Position numbers and translations under genes: made by a program
The notes under the pieces: generated by a model
The model's input: the letters and a program-made list of their open reading frames with translations, nothing else
Database searches by the model: none
Told to the model about the DNA's origin: nothing
Part shown: positions 14,268 to 20,690 of the stretch, one piece after another
How positions within the stretch are numbered: the stretch's first letter is position 1
How the letters are laid out: the number at the start of each line of letters is the position of its first letter
Origin: Aquifex sp964425585
Lineage (GTDB): Bacteria > Aquificota > Aquificia > Aquificales > Aquificaceae
Assembly: GCA_964425585.1 (NCBI GenBank)
Contig: CAYRMG010000021.1
Coordinates: 1 to 20,690 of the forward strand
DNA length: 20,690 nucleotides
Direction of reading: 5' to 3'

Positions 14268-15668
14268 ATGTGCGGAATAGCAGGTGTTTTTAATTCCCAA
14301 TATGCCTCCGAATACGTTTTTCTAATGATTTACTCCCTCCAGCACAGGGGACAAGAAAGCGTAGGAATAAGCTCTTCTGACGGAAAGAAGATATATACGG
14401 TAAAGAAAGCGGGGAGGGTTCTGGAAGCCTTAAAACAGGAAGATTTAAACTCCCTGAAGGGAAACATGGCAATAGCGCATGTAAGGTATTCAACCGCAGG
14501 ACATGCGGGGGGTTTTAACGCTCAACCGATAGTTAGGGAAACACCCCTCGGGGAGGTTGCCCTGGTTCACAACGGAAACCTCGTTAACTTCCTCACCCTT
14601 AGGAAAGAACTTGAATCAAAAGGAATAAAGTTTAACTACAACTCTGATACGGAGGTTTTCTTAGCTCTACTTGAGGAGGAAAAGGAGGTAAATCCTGAAG
14701 GCGTTGATATACATCCCCTTGATAAAGAGATAATTCCGAGACTTCTTTACGTTTTTAGCAGGGTAAGGGGTGCCTATAGTCTTTTATTTCTCTTTAGGGA
14801 TAGAATTGTTGCGGTAAGGGACCCTTACGGATTTAGACCCCTCGCCATAGGAAGGAAGGGTAAAAGCATTCTCTTTGCTTCAGAAAGTTGTGCTTTTGAT
14901 ATCCTTGAAGGTGAGCTATGGAGAGAGCTAAAACCCGGTGAAATAATAGTAGTGGATGAAAAAGGATTAAGAAGCTACAGGATTTTAAACTCAAGCAGGA
15001 AAGCCCAGTGTATATTTGAGTTTGTTTACTTTGCAAGACCCGACAGCTACATTTTTAACGACTGGGTTTACAACGTGAGGAAAGAAATGGGAAAACAGCT
15101 CGCAAGGGAGGACGATGTAGAGGCGGATGTTGTTATTCCTGTTCCTGACTCGGGTATAGTTCCGGCTCTCGGATACGCGGAAGAGAAAAAACTTCCGTTT
15201 GAATACGGACTTATAAGAAATCACTACGTGGGAAGAAGCTTTATAGAACCCACTCCCGAGCTAAGAAATTTAAGGGTTCTTATGAAGCTTTCTCCCAACA
15301 GGGCTGTTTTACAGGGAAAGAGAATAGTGGTTATAGATGACTCCCTCGTAAGGGGAACAACCTCCAAGAGGATAGTGAGTATGCTGAAACGCGCGGGAGT
15401 AAAAGAAATTCACATGAGGATAGCATCTCCCCCTGTTGTGGGTCCCTGTTATTACGGGATTGATACACCTACAAAGGAAGAGTTAATCGCCAATAGAATG
15501 CCCCTTGAGGATATAGCGAAGTTCATAGGTGTTGATAGTTTAAGGTATTTATCCCTTGAGGGATTGAGGAAAGCGGTAAAGAATTCGGGTGATTTTTGCG
15601 ATGCCTGCTTTAGTTTAAACTATCCCGTTGAGGTTGAGGACTTAAAAGCATTAAAAATCAAGCCTTGA
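14268..15668 (+). CDS. purF: Amidophosphoribosyltransferase PurF
   Basis: PurF makes 5-phosphoribosylamine from PRPP and glutamine, the first committed step of purine synthesis. The chain starts MCGIAGV, so C2 becomes the N-terminal nucleophile after Met removal and no propeptide is present. The glutaminase half shows LQHRGQES, HVRYSTAG and HNGNLVN. The phosphoribosyltransferase half has the PRPP loop VVIDDSLVRGTT (354-365). C248, C394, C444 and C447 (CDAC) match the four ligands of the [4Fe-4S] cluster of Bacillus-type PurF, so this is the cluster-bearing type. Usual length (466 aa). Weak ribosome site. Its 3' end overlaps the convergent resB stop by 11 bp. Confidence 0.97.
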   Translation: MCGIAGVFNSQYASEYVFLMIYSLQHRGQESVGISSSDGKKIYTVKKAGRVLEALKQEDLNSLKGNMAIAHVRYSTAGHAGGFNAQPIVRETPLGEVALVHNGNLVNFLTLRKELESKGIKFNYNSDTEVFLALLEEEKEVNPEGVDIHPLDKEIIPRLLYVFSRVRGAYSLLFLFRDRIVAVRDPYGFRPLAIGRKGKSILFASESCAFDILEGELWRELKPGEIIVVDEKGLRSYRILNSSRKAQCIFEFVYFARPDSYIFNDWVYNVRKEMGKQLAREDDVEADVVIPVPDSGIVPALGYAEEKKLPFEYGLIRNHYVGRSFIEPTPELRNLRVLMKLSPNRAVLQGKRIVVIDDSLVRGTTSKRIVSMLKRAGVKEIHMRIASPPVVGPCYYGIDTPTKEELIANRMPLEDIAKFIGVDSLRYLSLEGLRKAVKNSGDFCDACFSLNYPVEVEDLKALKIKP

Positions 15669-17268
15669 GCTCCTCAAGCTCTTTCAAAAAGCTTCTCTTA
15701 AACTCTTCCTTAAATTTATGGGAGTAAAAGGCTATCTTTGCACTGTTTCCCTCAATTCTTATCCATACCTTTCTATGAACCGTGTAGAAAGCTGTTATCA
15801 TACCGAGAACGAGAACTATTGAACCGAGCCATATGAGGGGAGTGCCCGGTTGATAAGAAACTTCAAATCCTGAGAAGAACAGAGGTTCAAATCCATTCAT
15901 GAAGAACATATAAGGGAAGTCTTTTAGCTCCTCCATCTGGGAAAAAACGAGAGCTGTAAGCCTGGGGTCGTATATAACGGGAACGTTGTAAGGCTTTCTA
16001 TTTAGCAGAACCTTCAGAACAACACCGGGAGCAAGCTCGTTTTGATTGTTAGGGTCGTGTATATTTAGTATTACCCTATCTATAGATATGAGCATATTTT
16101 TAAACTCAACAACCTGACCGCTTCTTATATTAAACATACCTATAACCGCGTTTTCCGGATTTTCATGCGCCTTTTTTCTATCAACAACTATAATACCCAT
16201 ATTGCTTGTTCCCTCAAGAAGTCCGTATGTTGCCTGAAAGAGCCTGTATCTTCCGAAATCAAAAGGCTCGTTAACCTTCACCGTTCCCTTGGCTACCACT
16301 TTTCCCGAATTTATTATTTCTATGTCGCTTTCGTAGGAACTTACCGCTTGGGCAAATCGTTTATCAACCTTCGGGTTTTCCTCACCGTATGTTTTTATTC
16401 TGAAATCTATTAGATGAACCGCAAAGGGAAGTTTATAACTCTTTTGTTCTGGGCCGACGAACATAATATCGTTTGTATCTCCTTCCGCAACTATGAGGCT
16501 TCCCCTCACGCCCACGATGGCGTCAATCAGGGCCCCCGCCATTATTATTAAAAGCGCTATATGGGTTATGTAAACACCCAGCCTTGAAAACCTACCTTTT
16601 TCCGCAAATATATAAGTCCTTTCTCCCTCCTTTTCCATAAAAACCTTAAATCCCTTTCTTGCAAGAAACTTAATGAGTTTTTCAACATCTCCTATGTTTG
16701 CGGTTATGGGTTTGAGATGCTTTTCCGCTTTTTCGTCAAGCTTTGTTATCCTTTCTTTGCTAAAGGCTTGTTTCCATACTCTTGGAAGTCTTTTTATTGA
16801 ACAAACGATTAGGTTTACCGCAAGCAGGACTATGAAGAGTATGTAATACCAGGAGTGAAAAACATCGTTCAGATAAAGCTTCCATATCCATATACCCACC
16901 GTATACCCGAACTGGTCAAGATACCACTCAAAGGGTTGGTTTTGCTTTATATAGGTTGAGCCGAGCATAGAGAGTATTCCGAGAACGAGCATTATGAAGA
17001 TGGCAAGTTTTAGCGAAGCAAAAAAGTCGTATAAAAAGGAAAAAACACTTCTGTGTCTTTTGTAATCCTCTATTAAGGCCTTTATCCATCCGACGAGATT
17101 TAGGAAGAACGAAACTCCGAATAAAAATGATGAAAGGGAGAAGGCAACCCAGTATAGTGCGTTAACCTCATCAAGGTGAAACAGACCAGCTATAACAGTA
17201 GCGGTAAAGAGTATAAAGCCCGAAATTAGTCCTCCGAAGCCCGAGAGGAACTTAAGAATTCTCTTCAT
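15658..17268 (-). CDS. resB: Cytochrome c biogenesis protein ResB/Ccs1
   Basis: ResB (Ccs1) works with ResC/CcsA in system II to deliver haem to apocytochromes c on the outer side of the membrane. The 536-aa chain has the family layout. It starts with two membrane segments (about 7-35 and 42-62), then a third after the conserved FFASLKLAIFIMLVLGILSMLGS. A helix (WYYILFIVLLAVNLIVCSIKRL) and one more (LGVYITHIALLIIMAGALIDA) precede the large extracytoplasmic domain. A last segment lies near the C-terminus (PLIWLGSIVLVLGMITAFYT). The ATG at 17268 was chosen because GGAG stands 8 nt upstream; an in-frame start at 17307 would overlap the upstream gene further. It overlaps spoVG by 17 bp. The CcsA partner is not in the window. 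Confidence 0.92.
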   Translation of the reverse strand: MKRILKFLSGFGGLISGFILFTATVIAGLFHLDEVNALYWVAFSLSSFLFGVSFFLNLVGWIKALIEDYKRHRSVFSFLYDFFASLKLAIFIMLVLGILSMLGSTYIKQNQPFEWYLDQFGYTVGIWIWKLYLNDVFHSWYYILFIVLLAVNLIVCSIKRLPRVWKQAFSKERITKLDEKAEKHLKPITANIGDVEKLIKFLARKGFKVFMEKEGERTYIFAEKGRFSRLGVYITHIALLIIMAGALIDAIVGVRGSLIVAEGDTNDIMFVGPEQKSYKLPFAVHLIDFRIKTYGEENPKVDKRFAQAVSSYESDIEIINSGKVVAKGTVKVNEPFDFGRYRLFQATYGLLEGTSNMGIIVVDRKKAHENPENAVIGMFNIRSGQVVEFKNMLISIDRVILNIHDPNNQNELAPGVVLKVLLNRKPYNVPVIYDPRLTALVFSQMEELKDFPYMFFMNGFEPLFFSGFEVSYQPGTPLIWLGSIVLVLGMITAFYTVHRKVWIRIEGNSAKIAFYSHKFKEEFKRSFLKELEELKA

Positions 17269-17545
17269 TCTTAAGCTCCGCAAACTTTTCTTTATAAAAA
17301 TCCACAAGCTTCCTCCTTATTTCCTCGCTTAGCTCTTTTGAAAGTATCTCAACAACGGGTATATTCCTGTCCTTTACCTGAAACGAGGGCATCGCCACAA
17401 ACATACCTCCGTAAACATTTCTGATAAGCTTAACATTTCTTATTAATATTTCCCCGTAAAGAAGTATGTCAAAGTATGCGAGTAATCTACCCCTTTTGTA
17501 TGGAACCTCAAAGGGATAAAACTTTACTATTTTTACCCTTTCCAT
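17252..17545 (-). CDS. spoVG: SpoVG family regulator
   Basis: The 97-aa protein matches SpoVG, a small nucleic-acid-binding regulator known from Firmicutes and spirochaetes. Typical are the N-terminal strand (RVKIVKFYPFEVPYKRGRLLAYFDI), the motif GGMFVAMPSFQVKDRNIPVVEI and the C-terminal helix EEIRRKLVDFYKEKF. The ATG at 17545 overlaps the sppA stop by one base (TGATG); a TTG one codon upstream is in frame but unlikely. Position in an overlapping operon with a protease and resB gives no hint of its target. The organism is not a spore former, so a role in envelope or RNA regulation is more plausible (inference). Confidence 0.85.
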   Translation of the reverse strand: MERVKIVKFYPFEVPYKRGRLLAYFDILLYGEILIRNVKLIRNVYGGMFVAMPSFQVKDRNIPVVEILSKELSEEIRRKLVDFYKEKFAELKNEENS

Positions 17546-18396
17546 CAAAACTCGGCAAGGTAAAACAGGGGTGTGTATGCGTTCATTACTTTGAGCTCTT
17601 CAAGGTCTGTTCCTACCAATCTCTTTAGCAGGGATTTTTCCTCCTGAATAAAGAACGGTTTTGCATCGGGATAACCCGAAAGCTCCTTAGCTTTTTCTAT
17701 TGCGTCATAAAGGGAACCTATTCCGTCCACAAGCCCGAGCCTGAGGGCTTCCTCCCCTGTGAATACCCTTCCGTCCGCTATGCTTCTTAACTTCTCTTCA
17801 CTAATCTTGTCTTTCCTGTATTTAAGAATAGCCTGTATGAATTGTTCAAGAGCATTATTTACAAGCTCCTGAAGATATTTCTTCTCTTCCTCGGAGAGCT
17901 CTTTAAAGGGACTTAATGTATCCTTAAACTTTCCCGTTTTTATTGAGGTTGCCTTTATACCGAGTTTGTTGAGAAGTTCTCTATAGGTTATATGCTGGAT
18001 TATCACACCTATGCTTCCGGTTATAGTTCCCGCGTTAGCGTATATGTATGTTCCCGCCGAAGAAACGTAATAACCGCCCGAAGCTGCTATATTTCCCATA
18101 GATATAACGACAGGTTTTCCGCTCTCACGAAATCTTTCAAGCGCCCTGTATATCTCCTGAGAAGCCCCCACGGAACCTCCCGGAGAATCCACCCTTAAAA
18201 CCAAGGCAACGACGTTTTTTGATTTCCTGAGTTTTTCTATTTTATTTACAAGGGGATGGGGGTCCAGTATTACACCGGTTAGTTTCAGAACAGCAACCCT
18301 TTTTCCTATGGGAATTTTAGTCAGCACCGCTTGAAACATCGTAAGAAAAATTATAAGGAGGATTAGAAATAGAATAGCCCTTTTAAGCCACTTCAT
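17545..18396 (-). CDS. sppA: Signal peptide peptidase SppA (short form)
   Basis: SppA degrades leftover signal peptides at the membrane with a Ser/Lys dyad. The 283-aa chain has one N-terminal membrane anchor (residues 7-24), LRVDSPGGSVGAS (68-79), the nucleophile S106 in NIAASGGYYVS and the general base K158 in TGKFKD. It corresponds to the short Bacillus/archaeal form rather than the tandem-repeat E. coli enzyme, and probably forms an oligomeric bowl on the outer face. AAGGAGA precedes the ATG by 8 nt. It overlaps the upstream leuT gene by 14 bp and the downstream spoVG by one base. Confidence 0.94.
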   Translation of the reverse strand: MKWLKRAILFLILLIIFLTMFQAVLTKIPIGKRVAVLKLTGVILDPHPLVNKIEKLRKSKNVVALVLRVDSPGGSVGASQEIYRALERFRESGKPVVISMGNIAASGGYYVSSAGTYIYANAGTITGSIGVIIQHITYRELLNKLGIKATSIKTGKFKDTLSPFKELSEEEKKYLQELVNNALEQFIQAILKYRKDKISEEKLRSIADGRVFTGEEALRLGLVDGIGSLYDAIEKAKELSGYPDAKPFFIQEEKSLLKRLVGTDLEELKVMNAYTPLFYLAEF

Positions 18397-19924
18397 TACC
18401 TTTTCTCCTTTCCGCTAAGTAGACCAGAAAGACGAGAAATAGAAACAGTCCGACTATGTAAAATCTTGTAACCCAAACAGTCCAGTGGGTTTCGGAGATA
18501 ACCTTCGGAATGTATTCTTTTGCCCAGACTATGAGAAGTATTGCGAGAAACGCAGGTGTTATAAACCTCATAACGTAGTAGTAAAACCTCGGAACCTTTA
18601 TTATTCCGCCTCTGTTTATTTCCTCCCAGGCTTTATCAGCTCCGAAAATCCAGAAGAATATAAGAATCTCAACCAGTCCGAAAAATACAACACCTATGGT
18701 TCCCGCCCAGAAATCCATCTCATCAAGGGATTTATTCAGGAATATAACAAGGTGAGCGCTGAAGAAAACTATTCCCGCGGTAAGCAAAACCGCCTGTTTT
18801 CGTGTAAATTTTAGTTCATCTTCAAAGAAGGCTATCAAGGGTTGCATAAGAGCCAGTGATGAGGTAAGGCCTGCAAAGAAAAGGAGGAAGAACCATAAAA
18901 ATCCGAGGAAGACTCCTCCGGTAGTTTGGGAAAATATGGCGGGCAAGGTTATGAAACCGAGATTAAAGGCACTTTCCTTTGCTATTGCTACCGCATTTGC
19001 AACGCCGAAAAATGCAACCGCCGCGGGAATGGCTATAGAGCCCCCGAGAATTACCTCCGCTTTTTCGTTCAATGTTGATGCGGTAAGACCGCTCAAAACA
19101 ATATCATCATCCTTCTTTATGTATGAAGCATAGGTGATGATTGCACCGAATCCGAGACTTAATGTAAAGAATATCTGGCCTACAGCCGCTATCCACACAC
19201 CCGGGTCCTTTAACTTCTCAAAATCCGGAGTCCAGAGGAAGTTTAAACCTTCCACAGCTGAACCGTTTGGTGTTTCAAGGAGAAAGACCCTTATCACGAG
19301 AAATATAGCGAGAATAAACAGCGTAGGCATCGCTATCTTTGCAAATCTCTCTATACCTTTTGATATTCCCCTTATTAGTATTCCGACGTTTATCGCCATA
19401 GTTATGAGGAAAACAATGTATGCAAATAGGGAGGGCTTCAGTATGGGTTCATCATCTTTCGGAAATCCAACGTATTTAAATAGAAACTCTTCAAAAGGAT
19501 GGAGTATAGCGTCCGGATTTGTTGCTCCGGGAGGAGGCTGGGGAACAAGTCCTGCGAGGAACTTTATGGCAAATCCGAGTGTCCAACTCTCTATATATAT
19601 GTAGTAAATAATTACAACCAGCGGTATCCAAAGTCCGAAAACTCCGAGGATTTTTGCAAATCTGTTTCTCCACATAAGGTAAAAGATGGAGGGAGTTGTT
19701 CCGTGTCCGTAAGCTCCCCCGTATCTTCCCATTGCCCATTCTATCCACATAAGGGGGATTCCTACAAGGAGAAAGGCTATTATGTATGGAATCATAAAAG
19801 CTCCGCCGCCGTTTTCCGCAGCCTGGACGGGAAATCTGAGAAAGTTCCCGAGCCCTACCGCATTACCCGCCATAGCGAGGATTAGGCCTATACGTGTAGC
19901 CCAATGCTCCCTTTTCACTTCCAT
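18383..19924 (-). CDS. leuT: LeuT-type sodium:amino acid symporter (NSS family)
   Basis: The 513-aa transporter is the orthologue of A. aeolicus LeuT, the structural model of neurotransmitter transporters. Residues keep LeuT numbering without gaps. N21, A22, N27, T254 and N286 are the Na1 site; G20, V23, A351, T354 and S355 the Na2 site; R30 and D404 the outer gate. V104, Y108, F253, S256, F259 and S355 line the leucine pocket. Position 359, Ile in LeuT as I remember it, is Leu here. E290 is present, in keeping with chloride independence. Twelve membrane helices. Start: ATG at 19924, giving the known LeuT N-terminus (MEVKREHWATR); no Shine-Dalgarno sequence, perhaps a leaderless mRNA. It leads the operon with sppA, spoVG and resB. 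Confidence 0.97.
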   Translation of the reverse strand: MEVKREHWATRIGLILAMAGNAVGLGNFLRFPVQAAENGGGAFMIPYIIAFLLVGIPLMWIEWAMGRYGGAYGHGTTPSIFYLMWRNRFAKILGVFGLWIPLVVIIYYIYIESWTLGFAIKFLAGLVPQPPPGATNPDAILHPFEEFLFKYVGFPKDDEPILKPSLFAYIVFLITMAINVGILIRGISKGIERFAKIAMPTLFILAIFLVIRVFLLETPNGSAVEGLNFLWTPDFEKLKDPGVWIAAVGQIFFTLSLGFGAIITYASYIKKDDDIVLSGLTASTLNEKAEVILGGSIAIPAAVAFFGVANAVAIAKESAFNLGFITLPAIFSQTTGGVFLGFLWFFLLFFAGLTSSLALMQPLIAFFEDELKFTRKQAVLLTAGIVFFSAHLVIFLNKSLDEMDFWAGTIGVVFFGLVEILIFFWIFGADKAWEEINRGGIIKVPRFYYYVMRFITPAFLAILLIVWAKEYIPKVISETHWTVWVTRFYIVGLFLFLVFLVYLAERRKGNEVA

Positions 19925-19929
19925 AGGAG

Positions 19930-19957
19930 AATATTTTAAAGTGATGGTTAAGGTCAA
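19930..19957 (-). promoter_or_regulatory. Candidate leuT promoter inside trpF
   Basis: On the minus strand TTGACC (19952-19957) and AATATT (19930-19935) are spaced 16 bp. Transcription would begin within a base or two of the leuT ATG (19924), matching the missing Shine-Dalgarno sequence. The -35 half lies inside the trpF coding region. Confidence 0.3.
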
Positions 19958-20555
19958 AATCTGCGGATTGACCAACACAGAAGATGCCCTTCACGCCGTA
20001 AAAAGCGGAGCTGATTACATCGGAGTCATAACCTATCCCAAAAGCCCGAGATTCACACCCAAAGAGAAGAGAATTGAGATAATAAAGGCTTTGGAGGGAT
20101 ATCCTGTAAAGAAAGTAGCGGTCGTGGTAAACGAAGGCTATGAATTTCTAAAGGAACTTCTTGACGAGGGTTTTGACCTAATTCAGTTTCACGGAGATGA
20201 GGATATAGCTCTCGGGAAAAAAGTGGGACTTGAGCGGGTGATAAAGGTATTCAGGATAAAGGAAAAAATGCCTCTGGTAGGGGAATGGAAAGATTCTCAT
20301 GCCCTTTTACTTGATACTTACTCGGATAAGGCTTACGGGGGAACGGGGAAAACCTTCAACTGGGATATAGCAAAAAAACTCGTTGAACAAGGATACAGGA
20401 TATTCCTCTCGGGAGGCCTAAATCCCGAAAATGTAAAGAAAGCTGTTGAATATGTTAAACCTTACGGTGTTGACGTATCTTCGGGTGTTGAAAAGACCAA
20501 GGGAAAGAAAGACAAGGAAAAGGTTGAGAAGTTTATAAAGGTAGCTAAAGGTTAA
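19944..20555 (+). CDS. trpF: Phosphoribosylanthranilate isomerase TrpF
   Basis: TrpF isomerises phosphoribosylanthranilate in tryptophan synthesis. The 203-aa TIM barrel starts with KICGLTNTED, holding the catalytic C7. The catalytic aspartate is D124 in LLLDTYSDKAYGGTGKTFNW. The phosphate-binding loops are FLSGGLNPENV and GVDVSSGVEKTKGKKD. The ATG at 19944 is preceded by an in-frame GTG; AGGAGA (19925-19930) is 10 nt from the GTG and 13 nt from the ATG, so the GTG at 19941 is possible. It is a single gene, not next to other trp genes here, as is common in Aquificales. Only 19 bp separate its start from leuT. Confidence 0.96.
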   Translation: MVKVKICGLTNTEDALHAVKSGADYIGVITYPKSPRFTPKEKRIEIIKALEGYPVKKVAVVVNEGYEFLKELLDEGFDLIQFHGDEDIALGKKVGLERVIKVFRIKEKMPLVGEWKDSHALLLDTYSDKAYGGTGKTFNWDIAKKLVEQGYRIFLSGGLNPENVKKAVEYVKPYGVDVSSGVEKTKGKKDKEKVEKFIKVAKG

Positions 20556-20558
20556 TTA

Positions 20559-20605
20559 TCGGGGCGGCGGGACTTGAACCCGCGACCTTCGGCTCCCAAA
20601 GGCGA
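20559..20605 (-). pseudogene. 3' fragment of a tRNA-Pro(TGG) gene, likely attachment-site remnant
   Basis: Read on the minus strand, this gives the 3' acceptor strand CGCCCCG with discriminator A, no encoded CCA, and a perfect five-pair T-stem GCGGG/CCCGC with loop TTCAAGT. A five-base variable loop, the 3' anticodon stem half GCCGA and the loop TTTGGGA with anticodon TGG (proline, G37) follow. The 5' anticodon stem half reads TCGCC, pairing at four of five positions, and then similarity ends. The D-arm and the 5' acceptor strand (which should read CGGGGCG) are absent in the remaining 85 bases, so the gene is broken. It starts 3 bp after the trpF stop. Confidence 0.75.
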
Positions 20606-20690
20606 CTTATTGTGCAAATATTAAATACCCAATTCTGTCAAAATCAATACTTTCCAAATATTACATAAATCCATAAATATGTATTGCAAA
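20606..20690. other. AT-rich non-coding edge, possible start of an integrated element
   Basis: This stretch is much richer in A/T than the coding region and holds no reading frame. It contains a 9-bp direct repeat caaatatta (20615-20623 and 20655-20663, 40 bp apart) and a 7-bp repeat cataaat (20664-20670, 20672-20678). Such repeats are common by chance in AT-rich DNA, but they would also suit integrase arm sites next to a tRNA-derived crossover site. The origin is unresolved inside this window. Confidence 0.35.

Noticed and set aside
19134..19604. Plus-strand open frame of 156 codons opposite leuT
   Set aside because: It is fully antisense to the LeuT gene, and the product is not like any protein I know.
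20636..20641. Consensus TTGACA on the minus strand pointing at the tRNA fragment
   Set aside because: No -10 element lies at 16-18 bp; the region is AT-rich and a single hexamer is expected by chance.

Overview
The window looks like chromosome from a hyperthermophilic bacterium of the Aquificales, very close to Aquifex. The main reasons are a full-length bacterial reverse gyrase, a stand-alone MnmC2 tRNA methyltransferase lacking the oxidase domain, a 2-oxoacid:ferredoxin oxidoreductase operon of the five-subunit kind known from Hydrogenobacter/Aquifex, and a LeuT that aligns without gaps to the Aquifex aeolicus LeuT as I remember it but is not identical. It therefore seems to come from a sister strain or species rather than the type strain. 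Genes are packed tightly: many starts and stops overlap, convergent genes abut or overlap, and few spacers exceed 100 bp. Only the two window ends carry non-coding sequence that looks unusual.

Left part (1-5193). A 207-bp non-coding edge holds a 12-bp inverted repeat. Then comes a minus-strand pair, a small dimeric alpha/beta-barrel protein followed by a MidA-family methyltransferase. They are divergent from ftsY, and a perfect 20-bp palindrome lies between the two promoters. ftsY has a TPR-like N-terminus and is followed by an unknown gene. On the minus strand there follow a ribbon-helix-helix protein, mnmC2 and an unknown 112-aa protein whose gene overlaps mnmC2.

Middle (5235-13391). The plus-strand reverse gyrase gene ends exactly where a convergent small acidic-protein gene ends. 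Then comes the minus-strand operon E-A-B-G-D. It encodes a thiamine-diphosphate/iron-sulfur 2-oxoacid:ferredoxin oxidoreductase, probably the pyruvate (or related) synthase that fixes CO2 together with the reductive TCA cycle. Its first gene encodes a subunit resembling the small DHS-fold subunit of archaeal CO dehydrogenase/acetyl-CoA synthase. Every gene of the operon has a strong Shine-Dalgarno sequence. An unknown 139-aa gene lies just upstream on the same strand.

Right part (13500-20690). A 27-codon single-helix membrane peptide gene with a perfect Shine-Dalgarno sequence precedes an RlpA-like lipoprotein gene and purF. Convergent to them is a four-gene overlapping operon, leuT-sppA-spoVG-resB, which combines an amino-acid transporter, a membrane protease, a SpoVG-family regulator and a cytochrome c maturation protein. 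trpF is divergent from leuT with only 19 bp between the start codons. Right after trpF lies the 3' part of a tRNA-Pro(TGG) gene. It breaks off inside the anticodon stem and is followed by AT-rich sequence. This is the usual mark of an integrase attachment site, so an integrated element or its remnant may start at the right edge.
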